Below, piece after piece: positions 27,127-36,361 of a stretch of DNA of 64,000 nt (the stretch's first letter is position 1; every line of letters starts with the position of its first letter). This DNA comes from a marine group bacterium Sva0996 bin134 (GTDB lineage Bacteria > Actinomycetota > Acidimicrobiia > Acidimicrobiales > Bin134), in the NCBI GenBank assembly GCA_002239105.1, contig MPNQ01000002.1, forward strand, positions 62,001-126,000. The letters are read 5' to 3'. Under the pieces are notes generated by a model, which made no database searches, was not told the DNA's origin, and saw only the letters and a list, made by a program, of their open reading frames with translations. Both the position numbers and the translations under genes were made by a program.

Positions 27127-27459
27127 TCAGCCGAGGTGGGGCTTGATCTCGGTGTCGGCGTCTATGTCGATGTCGAGGATTAGGGATTGGTACGACTTGC
27201 CGTGGGGGTCGGTGCGCAGGCTGCGGGACACTCCTCCGCCCAGGGCCTCGGTCATCACGAAGTTCAGGCCCTTGGTGCCGGGTAGTTCGTAGCGGGTGAT
27301 CTCGCCCTTGACCAGGCGGCCGAACTTCTCCCGTACCTTTTCGACTGTGAGCTCGCGTCGCAGAATGTCCCAATTGTCGTCGTCGTAGACGAATACGCAG
27401 AGGTTTGATATGTCGCCCTTGTCGCCGGAGCGGCTGTAGGCGAACTCCCGCAGCTTCAT
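27127..27459 (-). CDS. AtuA-like small subunit (ferredoxin-fold) protein
   Basis: A 110-residue protein beginning MKLREFAYSRSGDKGDISNL, the signature of the C-terminal domain of AtuA-type proteins, which is often a separate gene. Its ATG overlaps the TGA of the preceding large gene (ATGA), so the two chains are probably made in equal amounts and form one complex. AtuA is needed for acyclic terpene (citronellol/geraniol) use in Pseudomonas, but the biochemical step is not established. Further support is the SGDKGD turn near the N-terminus. Confidence 0.85.
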   Translation of the reverse strand: MKLREFAYSRSGDKGDISNLCVFVYDDDNWDILRRELTVEKVREKFGRLVKGEITRYELPGTKGLNFVMTEALGGGVSRSLRTDPHGKSYQSLILDIDIDADTEIKPHLG

Positions 27460-28784
27460 GCGTCGATGACCTCGGTGATGAGCTTCACATCCTCGCGGGG
27501 CAACAGCGCCGGGGTGACCCCGATGGCCGGCGCCATCTGGGTGTTGACGCCGCCGCCACCTGCCGGTCCCATCCACAGGAATTGGCCCTCGAAGGCCACC
27601 GCATCGGCGGTTTCCCGGTCATCGCAGCGGGCGGCGATGCGCAGGCGCACCTCGGCCGGTTCGCCGCCGGGAAGCTGGCCTTCGAACAGAGCGCTCACTC
27701 CGTGGAGGTCATAACGGATCTCGTCGATGCCCGACTGGAACGGCTCCAGGCGCTTGGCCACCACCTCGGCGCCCAACTGGGCCCGATCCGCACAGCCCGG
27801 GCCGCCGTAGGAGATCTCGGTGACCACCTTCCATCCCTCGTCTACGCCAACCAGTACCTTGAGCGTGTCGGGGCGGGGGCGGCCCGTCGCGCCGCCGACC
27901 CTCACCCGGTCAGGGCCGATCTCCTCCACCCAGACTTGGGTGAAGTCGGCCGTGCTGTCGGGGGTGAGATAGGCGGCCGGGTCGTGGATTTCATAGGCCA
28001 GCTGAGTCTTCATGGTGCCGATGTCTACCGCCCCGCCGGTGCCCTCCATCTTGGTGATGATCAGCTCGTCGTCGCTCACGTGGGCCAGGGGAAATCCAAG
28101 ATGAACGATGTCGTCGAGCACCCGGTAGGGAGGATCGACGTAGTTCCCGCCGGTGGCATGGGTGCCGCATTCCAACAGATGGGCGACGAGGGTTGCGGTG
28201 CCCATCTTGTCCCAGTCATCCAGCGCCCAACCCATCTCATAGGCGATTGGACCTACATAGAGCGAAGGGTCGGCTATGCGGCCGCCGAGGATGAACTGCG
28301 CGCCTTCATCCAGGAGATCGACGATGGGATCGGCCCCAATGTAGGCATTGGCCGACACCACCCGGGCGGCAATGGCCTGGGCGGTCACCCCCATCTCGGG
28401 CAGCTCTAAATCTTGATCGAGCACATGGTCGAGCACATCGTCGCCGTGGATCACCCCAACCCGAACGCCGTTGACCCCGTTTGCCTTCAGCCCCCTCAGC
28501 ACATCGTCGGCCGCCGCAGCCGGATTGGCCGCGCCGAAGTTGCCGACCATTTTCCCACCCCGCCCCAAGAACCCGGCGAAGCGGCGCATGAGTTCGGGAA
28601 TGCGCTGGTCGTGGCCGGTGGTCTCGTCATCCAGGCGGCGCACATGGGCTAGCGCCATGGTCCGCTCGGCCAGGCAGTCGAATCCCATGTAATCAACCAG
28701 CCCGCTGTCGGCCAGTTCCTGAGCCCAGTCCAGCCGATCGGTGGAATACGCCGACCCGCTGCCGATGGAAATGCCCTTGCTCAT
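27456..28784 (-). CDS. AtuA-family (DUF1446) acyclic terpene utilisation-like protein
   Basis: The 442-residue product opens with ISIGSGSAYSTDRLDWAQEL and contains DYMGFDCLAERTMALA and MVGNFGAANPAAA, all characteristic of DUF1446/AtuA proteins. No cofactor motif is evident. The ATG at 28784 overlaps the TGA of the molybdenum hydroxylase gene (ATGA), and its own stop overlaps the small AtuA-like gene. Three genes are thus translationally chained. In known organisms AtuA acts with acyl-CoA carboxylase steps of terpenoid catabolism; no carboxylase is near, so the role here is open. Confidence 0.88.
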   Translation of the reverse strand: MSKGISIGSGSAYSTDRLDWAQELADSGLVDYMGFDCLAERTMALAHVRRLDDETTGHDQRIPELMRRFAGFLGRGGKMVGNFGAANPAAAADDVLRGLKANGVNGVRVGVIHGDDVLDHVLDQDLELPEMGVTAQAIAARVVSANAYIGADPIVDLLDEGAQFILGGRIADPSLYVGPIAYEMGWALDDWDKMGTATLVAHLLECGTHATGGNYVDPPYRVLDDIVHLGFPLAHVSDDELIITKMEGTGGAVDIGTMKTQLAYEIHDPAAYLTPDSTADFTQVWVEEIGPDRVRVGGATGRPRPDTLKVLVGVDEGWKVVTEISYGGPGCADRAQLGAEVVAKRLEPFQSGIDEIRYDLHGVSALFEGQLPGGEPAEVRLRIAARCDDRETADAVAFEGQFLWMGPAGGGGVNTQMAPAIGVTPALLPREDVKLITEVIDA

Positions 28785-31099
28785 TGCCGAGCGCACCGGA
28801 TGAGTTCGAAGACTTCGCGGGGACCGAGGGGAAAGGTTTCCACCTGCACGCCGAGAGGGGCCAAAGCGTCGGCCACCGCATTGGCCACCGCAGCGGGGGC
28901 GCCGATGGTGCCTCCCTCCCCCATCCCCTTGAAACCGCCTTCAGTGTTCGACGGCGTCTCGATGTGGCCGCACTCGATGGGCGGAAGTTCGGGGGCGCTG
29001 GGAATGAGATAGTCCATGAAGGTCGATGCCAGGGGGCTGCCCTGGTCGTCGTAGGCCATGTTCTCCCACAGTACGCCGCCGATGCCCTGTACGACGCCGC
29101 CGGCAATCTGGCCGTCTACGACCATCGGGTTGATCATGCGCCCGCAGTCCTCGCTGACCACGAAGCGCTCCAAGCTGACCAGACCTGTCTCGATATCCAC
29201 CTCACAAATGCAGATGTGGGTGGCGTTGGAGAACGTGAACACGTTGGGCGGCTGATAACGGTGGCTGGCCTCCAGACCCGGCTCCATTCCCGGAGGCAGC
29301 CGGTCGGTGCTGCGGTAGGCCATCCCAGCGATCTCGGCCAGCGTGACCTGGCGGGCCGGCGTGCCCACCACCGAGGCCACCCCATCGCTCACCTCTATGT
29401 CGGGAGGGGCCGCCTCCAGATGATGGGCGGCAATCTGCACCACCTTGTCGTGCAACTGGCGAGCCGCGCCGATAGCTGCCCCGCCGCCGATAACCGCTGA
29501 GCGGCTGCCCCCGGTGCCGGCTCCGAAGGGAGTGGCAGCGGTGTCGCCCTGCATGAACTCGATGTCATCGAGTGCGCAGCCCAGGTGCTCGGCCACCAGC
29601 TGCGACATCGTGGTGGCCAGGCTCTGCCCATGGTCTCCGCTGCCCATGAGGATGCGCACCTTGCCGCCCGGGTCGATCCGGAGCGAGACCTGCTCGGTGG
29701 CCAAAGAGGCCCACGCCATGCCCGATGGCTCCACGTAGGAGCTGATGCCCAAGCCGAGATAGCGGCCTTCTTGGCAGGCTTCCTGCTGGCGCTGGCGAAA
29801 TTCGTCGTAGGCCACCATTTCCGCGGCCTGGTCCAGGCACTCCCGCAGTGACACGTTCTCGTACACCATCCCGGTGGCGGTGGTGTAGGGAAGCTCGTCG
29901 GCAGTCACCGTGTTGCGGCGACGCAATTCCAGCGGGTCGATGCCCAGCTCGCGGGCCACATGGTCCATCATCTGCTCGCGAGCGGTGGTCTCCGACAGCC
30001 AGGGACCCCGATAGGCCGCCCGCCCAACGGTGTTGGTGTAGGCCGACTGGCTGGCGAACCCGTAGAGGGGGACGCGGTACGGGCCGGGAAAGAAGCGGGC
30101 CAAGTTGCCCGACGCGCTGCTGTGGCCGCCCACTGCATAGGCGCCGACATCTTCCACATGGCGCACGCGGCAACCGAGAATGCGAGCCTCCTCGTCCAGC
30201 GCCATCGACACTTCGAGCACCTCGGCCCGAGCTTGATTGGCTGCGGTCAGGTTTTCGCTGCGGTCCTCAATCCACTTGACCGGCCGGCCTAGATACCGGC
30301 TGGCCAGCACGATGCAGTCCTCGTCCCGGGTGACCATCATCTTCTGGCCGAACCCGCCGCCGATATCACCCATGCGCACTTGAACCTGGTGATTGGCGAT
30401 TCCGAGCAGGTTGGCGAAGTGAACGTGGTACTCGTGGGGGTTCTGCGAAGACACCCAGGCTTCGAGGGTGTCGGCGAACGGAGTCCAGCTGGCGATGATG
30501 CCGCGGGGCTCCATCGGCGCATTGGTGGCCCTCGACTGGGTGAACGTGCGGGTCACCACGTGAGCGGCCGACCCGAACACCGCATCGAGTTCTGGTGGGT
30601 CGGTTGACGGCATCGACTGGGCTTCATTGGAGTCGCGCTCGGGGTGGACCAGTTCGGTTGTGTTGTCCAGCGCGGCCTGTGCTCCGATCACCGGCATCTC
30701 CGGCTCGATGTCCACCTCAACCATGTCGGCCGCATCCCAGGCGGCATACGGGCTGTCGGCCACCACCACCGCGATGGGCTCACCCACATAGCGGACATCC
30801 CCATCAGCCAGAGCCCGTAGCGGTGGATAGGGCACTTGGTCGCCGATCAATGCGGCAAACATCGGCCCCGCCAACCGATTCAGCTCTGCGGCGGTCAGTA
30901 CATCGACAACGCCAGGATGGGCCTTGGCCGACTCGGTATCGATGCTCCGAATCACCCCCCTAGCCACACTGCTGCGAACAAACCGGGCATGCAGCATGCC
31001 CGGCACCCCCATGTTGGCGATGTAGGTGCCTCGTCCGGCAGTGAGCCGCCGATCTTCTCGGCGGAGAATGCGCTGTCCGACAAACCTTCCGGCGCTCAC
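28781..31099 (-). CDS. Xanthine oxidase/CO dehydrogenase-type molybdopterin-binding large subunit
   Basis: A 772-residue protein with the aldehyde-oxidase a/b hammerhead N-domain (FVGQRILRREDRRLTAGRGT) and the molybdopterin-binding domain. Seen are GDIGGGFGQKM, AAYRGPWLSETT at the position of the CoxL active-site loop, FGAGTGGSRSAVIGGG, and GMGEGGTIGAP with the likely catalytic Glu. The AYRCSFR loop of true form I CO dehydrogenase is absent, so it is more likely a hydroxylase of an organic substrate. No FAD-medium or 2Fe-2S small subunit is encoded nearby, which is unusual. It is chained by overlap to the AtuA-like genes. Confidence 0.88.
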   Translation of the reverse strand: MSAGRFVGQRILRREDRRLTAGRGTYIANMGVPGMLHARFVRSSVARGVIRSIDTESAKAHPGVVDVLTAAELNRLAGPMFAALIGDQVPYPPLRALADGDVRYVGEPIAVVVADSPYAAWDAADMVEVDIEPEMPVIGAQAALDNTTELVHPERDSNEAQSMPSTDPPELDAVFGSAAHVVTRTFTQSRATNAPMEPRGIIASWTPFADTLEAWVSSQNPHEYHVHFANLLGIANHQVQVRMGDIGGGFGQKMMVTRDEDCIVLASRYLGRPVKWIEDRSENLTAANQARAEVLEVSMALDEEARILGCRVRHVEDVGAYAVGGHSSASGNLARFFPGPYRVPLYGFASQSAYTNTVGRAAYRGPWLSETTAREQMMDHVARELGIDPLELRRRNTVTADELPYTTATGMVYENVSLRECLDQAAEMVAYDEFRQRQQEACQEGRYLGLGISSYVEPSGMAWASLATEQVSLRIDPGGKVRILMGSGDHGQSLATTMSQLVAEHLGCALDDIEFMQGDTAATPFGAGTGGSRSAVIGGGAAIGAARQLHDKVVQIAAHHLEAAPPDIEVSDGVASVVGTPARQVTLAEIAGMAYRSTDRLPPGMEPGLEASHRYQPPNVFTFSNATHICICEVDIETGLVSLERFVVSEDCGRMINPMVVDGQIAGGVVQGIGGVLWENMAYDDQGSPLASTFMDYLIPSAPELPPIECGHIETPSNTEGGFKGMGEGGTIGAPAAVANAVADALAPLGVQVETFPLGPREVFELIRCARQ

Positions 31100-31103
31100 T
31101 GGG

Positions 31104-31871
31104 TCATCGAGCCAGGTAGCCGCCGTCGACCGGCAGGGTGACTCCGGTCACGAAGCTGCTGGCGTCACTGGCCAAGAACAGGGCCACTTCGGCGATCTCC
31201 TCGGGTTGGGACGGGCGTTGCAGCGGCACTGAGGTCTCCAGGAACTCCTTCATAAGGGGCTTGACGTCGGTACCAGGCTCCCGCCCGAAGAACAACGGCA
31301 GCATGGGGGTGTCTACCGGGCCGGGGCAGATGACGTTGACCCGAACCTTGGGGGCCAGAGCCAGGGCCAGTGACTTCCCGTAGGTGACGATTGCCCCTTT
31401 GGTCATCGAGTAGAGCGGCGAGAACGGGGAGCCCACCACGCCCGATGTCGAGGCAGTGAGGATGACCGATGCGTTGCCCGACGCCTCCAACAAGGGGACG
31501 GCCCGGGCGACGGTGAAAAATGCCGACTTCATATTGATGGCCGCGGTCTCGTCGTAGTCGGCCTCGCTCATTTCGAGCCCGGCGGGACCGGGAATGCCGG
31601 CGTGGGCATAGAGCACGTCGATCTTGCCGTGGGTTGAGCCGACCTCGGCCATCAACGCCTCGATCTGATCCACCTTGCTGACATCGAGCACGAACGAGCT
31701 GGCCGATCCTCCGGCCGCCGCTATCAGATCGACGGTCTCCCCAGCCGCTTCGCCGCGGATATCGGCCACCACTACATGGGCGCCTTCGCCAGCCATGCGG
31801 AGCGCAGCGGCCCGACCCATCCCCGAGCCCGACGCGGTGATCACTGCCACCCGTCCTTCCAGCACTCCCAT
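31104..31871 (-). CDS. Short-chain dehydrogenase/reductase
   Basis: A 255-residue SDR with ITASGSGMGRAAA (cofactor site), YAHAGIPGP, catalytic Ser in ILTASTSG, YSMTK (Tyr and Lys), and FVTGVTLPVDGGY at the end. The start at 31871 is preferred because GGGGG stands five bases upstream; 31883 is a second in-frame ATG. Its stop is 4 bp before the molybdenum hydroxylase start, making it the first gene of a four-gene minus-strand operon. It likely handles an alcohol or ketone intermediate of the same pathway. Confidence 0.9.
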   Translation of the reverse strand: MGVLEGRVAVITASGSGMGRAAALRMAGEGAHVVVADIRGEAAGETVDLIAAAGGSASSFVLDVSKVDQIEALMAEVGSTHGKIDVLYAHAGIPGPAGLEMSEADYDETAAINMKSAFFTVARAVPLLEASGNASVILTASTSGVVGSPFSPLYSMTKGAIVTYGKSLALALAPKVRVNVICPGPVDTPMLPLFFGREPGTDVKPLMKEFLETSVPLQRPSQPEEIAEVALFLASDASSFVTGVTLPVDGGYLAR

Positions 31872-32017
31872 ATCAACCCCCATGCGACGCAGCCGCGGCG
31901 CTGGCCGCTTCTCCAATGTGTACGGGCAGGGATGCTACCCGAACGGCGAGAACCTACTATTCGCCTAGCTTGGTCCGCGACCGCGCTCCCCTAGCTGTGC
32001 CCAAGAGAGAGAACACC

Positions 32018-33274
32018 ATGGACCCACACGACCCGCTTCACGGCTTGAAGATCATCGACTGCGACTCCCACTTCACCGAGCCGCCCGAGCTGTGGACATC
32101 GCGGGCCCCGGCAGCAATGCAAGACCGAGTACCGGCGCAAAGGACCGTCAACGGCGTCACCGCCTGGTACCTCGACGGCGAGCTGTGGGCCAGCACCGGC
32201 GGCAACACCATCCAGACCGGCCACGAGAAGATCCTCGGCAGCCATGTGGTCCAGCCCTTCGACATCATCGACACCAGTGCCTGGGCGGTGAAGGAACGAC
32301 TCGAGCTATGCGACGAGATGGGGGTCCATGCCCAGATCCTGTACCCCAATGGCGTCGGCTTCTCCTCGAACCACGTATTCGCCATCGAGGACCTGGCCCA
32401 GCGGCAGATGGTTCTGGAGATCTACAACGACTTCTTCGTTGACGTGCAGCACGAGTCCAACGGCCGCTTATTCCCCCAGGCCATGCTCCCGATCTGGGAC
32501 ATGGAATTCACCGTGGCTGAGATGACCCGACTGCTGGACAAGGGCATCACCGGGTTCACCCTCTCCGACAAACCCGAGATGGTGGGCCTTCCCGAGCTGT
32601 GGGAGCCCTATTTCGAGCCCATGTGGGACGTGTTCAACCAAACGGGAGCGGTGGCCAACTTCCATATCGGTGCTGGCATGAGCCGGGCCGAGATGGAGAC
32701 CATCCGGGGCGCCCGCTTCCAACAGGCCCGAGTGGGCGGCGAGGTCGGCCCTGAGGATTTGCCCCGTCCCATCCCTTCCGCCCCCAAGACCTGGTGGGGC
32801 CAGTTCGACCACCAGCGGCGGCTGGCCATCCACGCCACCCAGATGTACATGAGCAACGTGCGCATCATCGTCAACCTGTGCATGAGCGATCTGTTCGACC
32901 GCTACCCCAACCTCAAGGTCGTTTCTGCGGAGAGCGGCATCGGCTGGGTCCCGTTCATCCTCGAGGCCCTTGAATACCAATACGACGAGATGGTCACCGA
33001 GGCCCACGAGGTGGCCCTCAACGCCCGTCGGCCCCGGGAGTACTTCAACGACCACATCTGGGTCATGTTCTGGTTCGAGAAGTCGGCCCCGGCCAAGCTC
33101 ATCGAAGATGTGGGGGTCAACAATGTGCTGGTGGAGACCGACGTCCCCCACCCGACGTGCCTGTACCCCTCTACCCGGGAGCATTTCGCCCAGGTTTTGG
33201 CCGACGTCGACCCCCATGTGAGGCGCCGAGTTCTCCAGGACAACGCCGCCGAGCTCTACGGCATAGCTGTATAA
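32018..33274 (+). CDS. Amidohydrolase family 2 (ACMSD-like) metal hydrolase/decarboxylase
   Basis: The 418-residue TIM-barrel protein opens with IIDCDSHFTEPPELWTSRAP, the variant of the HxH metal-binding strand typical of this branch. It has central VANFHIGAG, NLKVVSAESGIGWVPFILEA with the metal-linked region, and VETDVPHPTCLYP carrying the catalytic aspartate and histidine. Such enzymes hydrolyse or decarboxylate organic acids. The start ATG 32018 follows AGAGAGAGAA. It heads a plus-strand run of at least five tightly packed genes (10 bp, then overlaps), so the run is an operon. Confidence 0.88.
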   Translation: MDPHDPLHGLKIIDCDSHFTEPPELWTSRAPAAMQDRVPAQRTVNGVTAWYLDGELWASTGGNTIQTGHEKILGSHVVQPFDIIDTSAWAVKERLELCDEMGVHAQILYPNGVGFSSNHVFAIEDLAQRQMVLEIYNDFFVDVQHESNGRLFPQAMLPIWDMEFTVAEMTRLLDKGITGFTLSDKPEMVGLPELWEPYFEPMWDVFNQTGAVANFHIGAGMSRAEMETIRGARFQQARVGGEVGPEDLPRPIPSAPKTWWGQFDHQRRLAIHATQMYMSNVRIIVNLCMSDLFDRYPNLKVVSAESGIGWVPFILEALEYQYDEMVTEAHEVALNARRPREYFNDHIWVMFWFEKSAPAKLIEDVGVNNVLVETDVPHPTCLYPSTREHFAQVLADVDPHVRRRVLQDNAAELYGIAV

Positions 33275-33283
33275 GGGGTTTCC

Positions 33284-34363
33284 ATGCAGTTCGGCATGAT
33301 CATCAGCGACGTGCCGCGTGAGGTTGACCCGATCGAGCAGTTCGACGGCATCCTGCGCCAAGTAGAGGCCGGACAGCGCAACGGTCTCAGCCATTTCGTA
33401 ATCGGCCAGCACTTCTTGTACGGCGACCTGCGCTGGCTACAGCCGGTTCCCCTCCTGGCCCGCCTCGCCGCCGAGATCGACGACCACGTGCGCCTGGCCG
33501 CCACCGTGCTGCTGGCCCCCAAGTACCACCCGGTGATCCTGGCCGAGGAACTGGCCACCCTCGACATCGTCACCCGGGGCAGACTGGACGTCGGCCTAGG
33601 GCTCGGATACCGGAGCGAAGAGTTCGACTTGATGAATATCCCGTTCAACAAGCGGGTGAGCCTGTTCGACGAGTGCCTCGACATCATGAAGCTGTGCTGG
33701 GCCATGGAGGACTTCGACTACCAAGGCCAGCATTGGCAGATTCAGGGTGCTACCCCTCATATCCAATGCGTGCAGCAGCCCCATCCCCCCATCTGGATGG
33801 GAGCGCATTCCCGCAAGGGGGCTTGGCGAGCTGGTCGAGTGGGCGACCGCTTCATCATCCCGCCCGAATACGACATCGAAGAGATGCGGGTCCGTTTGGG
33901 CATCATGGCCGCCGGATTTGCTGAACGGGACAAGTCGATGGGCCACCAACCCTTGCGGCGCAACGCCTTCGTCGGCGCCACAACCGAGGAGGCCATCGCC
34001 AGCTTTGTGGAAGTCAGCAAAGACCGCTATCTCACCTACGCCCGCAAGGAGCTCGACATTTTGGACGAGGAAGCGCTCATGAACAACTTCTTCGACGAGG
34101 TGAAGGGCTCGGTGGCCGTTGGCACGGCCCAAGAGGTGATCGACCACTTCACCGAGGTGGCCCGAGAACTGCCTATAGACCCGTTCGTGGTCAAGCCCCA
34201 ATGGCCCGAAATGCACATAGACGAGGTGATCGATTATCTCGACACCATGGGCCGCGAGGTCATACCCGCGCTGGCCGAAGTCCCGCCTATGCCCATCGAG
34301 GACATTCCTGCTTCGCTGGCTCCCGTGGCCGACGAGGTCGCCGAGGCACTGGAGGCCATGTGA
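33284..34363 (+). CDS. LLM-class flavin-dependent oxidoreductase
   Basis: This 359-residue protein has the luciferase-like TIM barrel: QFGMIISD start, HFVIGQHFLYGDLRWLQPVP, RLAATVLLAPKYHPVILAEE, LDIVTRGRLDVGLGLGY and PHPPIWMGAHSRKG. It should use FMNH2 or F420 for a monooxygenation or hydride transfer. It is second in the amidohydrolase operon and its stop overlaps the start of the next gene (GTGA). Substrate unknown. Confidence 0.9.
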   Translation: MQFGMIISDVPREVDPIEQFDGILRQVEAGQRNGLSHFVIGQHFLYGDLRWLQPVPLLARLAAEIDDHVRLAATVLLAPKYHPVILAEELATLDIVTRGRLDVGLGLGYRSEEFDLMNIPFNKRVSLFDECLDIMKLCWAMEDFDYQGQHWQIQGATPHIQCVQQPHPPIWMGAHSRKGAWRAGRVGDRFIIPPEYDIEEMRVRLGIMAAGFAERDKSMGHQPLRRNAFVGATTEEAIASFVEVSKDRYLTYARKELDILDEEALMNNFFDEVKGSVAVGTAQEVIDHFTEVARELPIDPFVVKPQWPEMHIDEVIDYLDTMGREVIPALAEVPPMPIEDIPASLAPVADEVAEALEAM

Positions 34364-35172
34364 CATCAGCTTCATTCGACGAGGCCATCGCCCACACTCC
34401 GTTGGGCGATGGCCTGTTCCGCACCGCCACTCCCCCGTCGTGGATGGCCTCGGGCCGTGTTCCTGCCGGGCTGGTGGAAGCGCAATTGATGGCCGGGCTG
34501 GCGGCCACGGTCACCGATCCCCAGTACCAGCCGCTGTCGTTCACCGCTCATCTGCTGCGGGCACCTGGAGAGGGCGACTACGAGGTGCAGACCGAAGTGC
34601 TGCGCACCGGCCGCACCCTGGTAAGCACGGCGGCCAAAGTGGTGCAAGAGGGAAAGCTGATAGCCACCGCGTTGGCCAGCTTCGCCACTGACCGGCCCAG
34701 CCCTGAGTTCGACGAACTGCCCATGCCCGAGGTGGCACCGCCCACTCCCGGACGGGAGACGGACGGCTATGTGCCCGAATTCGCCTACCCCTACGGCGAC
34801 AACGTGGTTATGCAAGACCGCCTCGGGCCGAAACCGTTCACCGCCCCCGACGGGCCCATGGAGCGGGTGGGCTGGGCCGGCTTTACCAAGGCCCGCCCTA
34901 TTGACGCCCCCGGTCTGCTGATGATCGGCGACATCGGGATGATGGGGTGGTGGGTGCGCCTCGACCGCATGTACACCACCGCCACCTTGGATCACACCAC
35001 TTATTTCCGAGCCGATCTGTCCACCATGCAGGCCGACGACATGGTGCTGCTGCAGTCGCGCACCGGGCTGGTGCGGGGCGGGTACCTCGATTGGGACCTC
35101 GACGTTTGGGCCCCGGACGGCACGCTTCTGTGCCAGTCCCGCCAGATTCTGGCCATCCTCGGACCAAGCTGA
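34360..35172 (+). CDS. Acyl-CoA thioesterase-like (double hot-dog) protein
   Basis: The 270-residue product resembles TesB-type or TesB-like double hot-dog proteins: RVPAGLVEAQLMAGLAATV, then PLSFTAHLLRAPGEGDYEVQ and a C-terminal half with WWVRLDRMYTTATLDHTTYF and LVRGGYLDWDLDVWAPDGTL. The start is GTG 34360, overlapping the TGA of the LLM gene (GTGA). Hydrolysis of an acyl-CoA, or merely binding one, fits the neighbouring CoA-transferases. Catalytic residues cannot be fixed by eye. Confidence 0.8.
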   Translation: MTSASFDEAIAHTPLGDGLFRTATPPSWMASGRVPAGLVEAQLMAGLAATVTDPQYQPLSFTAHLLRAPGEGDYEVQTEVLRTGRTLVSTAAKVVQEGKLIATALASFATDRPSPEFDELPMPEVAPPTPGRETDGYVPEFAYPYGDNVVMQDRLGPKPFTAPDGPMERVGWAGFTKARPIDAPGLLMIGDIGMMGWWVRLDRMYTTATLDHTTYFRADLSTMQADDMVLLQSRTGLVRGGYLDWDLDVWAPDGTLLCQSRQILAILGPS

Positions 35173-35173
35173 C

Positions 35174-36361
35174 ATGGCCCAGCCGGAGCCGCTTCGCATC
35201 GTGGACTTCTCGACCCACATGTCGGGGCCGCTGGCCTCGCACCTGCTGGTGGAGATGGGCGCCGATGTCATCAAGGTCGAACACCCTGTTCAGGGCGACG
35301 GCAATCGGGGAAATGAGCCCAAAATCGCCGGGATCAGCGACCTGCACCTGGCCCTCAATCCCGGGACCCGCAGCATCGCGGTCAGCACCCGGTCGCCCCA
35401 CTGGGCCGACGTGGTGGCCGGGGTAACTGCGTGGGCCGATGCGGTGATCGTCGGTGCCCGCCCGAAGGACGCCGTCCGCCGAGGCCTCGACTTCCACTCC
35501 CTGCTCGAAGCCAACCCTGAGCTGGTGTATTGCGTGATCTCGGGCTACGGCCTAACGGGACCGTGGGCCGAGTACAAGGCCCACGGTCAGAACATGGATG
35601 CGCTGGCCGGACGGGTTGACATCGAGTGGAACGACGGCCAGCCCCAGACCCGGGTCGGATGGCGCTCGGCCGGGGTGCTGCTGGCCGGAGTCTTCGGGGC
35701 CATGGGCGTGCTGGCCGCCATCGTGAAGCGAGACCGGGGCGGTGGGCCGCAATTCGTGCACACCTCCATTTGGAACACCGCGCTGTGGTGGAACTGGCGC
35801 GACGTGAACACCTGGGCCAACAACGACGAGCCCTGGCACGAGTACCGCTCGCTCGGTTCCCGCTACTCCATGTATGCCACATCGGACGGCCGGGCGCTGC
35901 TCATCTGCCCGTTGGAGAAGGTCGCCTGGGAGCGGTTCTGCGACTTGGCCGGGCTGGACGGGCTCCGATCGCGGGGAGAGTGGACCCACAGCATGGACTT
36001 CGGATACGACGACGAGTACCCGATGATCGCCGAGGCCTTCAGCCGCCGCGCTTTCGACGAGTGGAACCGCCTCCTCGACGAGGCCGAGATCCCGTTCGCT
36101 CCCATTCTGACCCTTGATGAGGCAGTGAACAGCGAGCACGCCCAGCTCAATCGGGTTCTGCGGGGAGCCGAGGTTCCTGGAGGCCGGGTCCAAATGGCGG
36201 CCTCGCCAGTGCAGCTCTCCTCTGATCCTGATGAGGCTGCTCAACCCGAGATACCCGACTTGCCCCCGCCCCCCGACCTCGGGGCCGACAACGACGAGGT
36301 CCTCGCCGAAGTCGGCTTGGACCAGCTCGTCGGAGAAGACCTCTCGGGAGAAACGACATGA
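35174..36361 (+). CDS. Class III CoA-transferase-like subunit lacking the catalytic Asp
   Basis: A 395-residue CaiB/BaiF-fold protein: IVDFSTHMSGPLASHLLVEM and GADVIKVEHPVQGDGNRG at the N-terminus, YCVISGYGLTGPWAEYKAHG in the middle, and the C-terminal domain with EIPFAPILTLDEAVNSEHAQ. Aligned by eye with its tandem neighbour, the position of the nucleophilic aspartate (Asp169 there) is occupied by Ser165 (GWRSAGVLLAG). It may therefore be the non-catalytic half of a heteromeric transferase, as in two-subunit class III enzymes such as BbsEF. It overlaps the next gene by 4 bp, giving equal expression. Confidence 0.85.
   Translation: MAQPEPLRIVDFSTHMSGPLASHLLVEMGADVIKVEHPVQGDGNRGNEPKIAGISDLHLALNPGTRSIAVSTRSPHWADVVAGVTAWADAVIVGARPKDAVRRGLDFHSLLEANPELVYCVISGYGLTGPWAEYKAHGQNMDALAGRVDIEWNDGQPQTRVGWRSAGVLLAGVFGAMGVLAAIVKRDRGGGPQFVHTSIWNTALWWNWRDVNTWANNDEPWHEYRSLGSRYSMYATSDGRALLICPLEKVAWERFCDLAGLDGLRSRGEWTHSMDFGYDDEYPMIAEAFSRRAFDEWNRLLDEAEIPFAPILTLDEAVNSEHAQLNRVLRGAEVPGGRVQMAASPVQLSSDPDEAAQPEIPDLPPPPDLGADNDEVLAEVGLDQLVGEDLSGETT

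Noticed and set aside
28781..31099. Aerobic carbon monoxide dehydrogenase (CoxL)
   Set aside because: The active-site loop reads AYRGPW, not AYRCSFR, and no coxM or coxS is nearby.
32468..33412. 314-codon minus-strand open frame
   Set aside because: Complement of the amidohydrolase gene, which has clear motifs on the plus strand.
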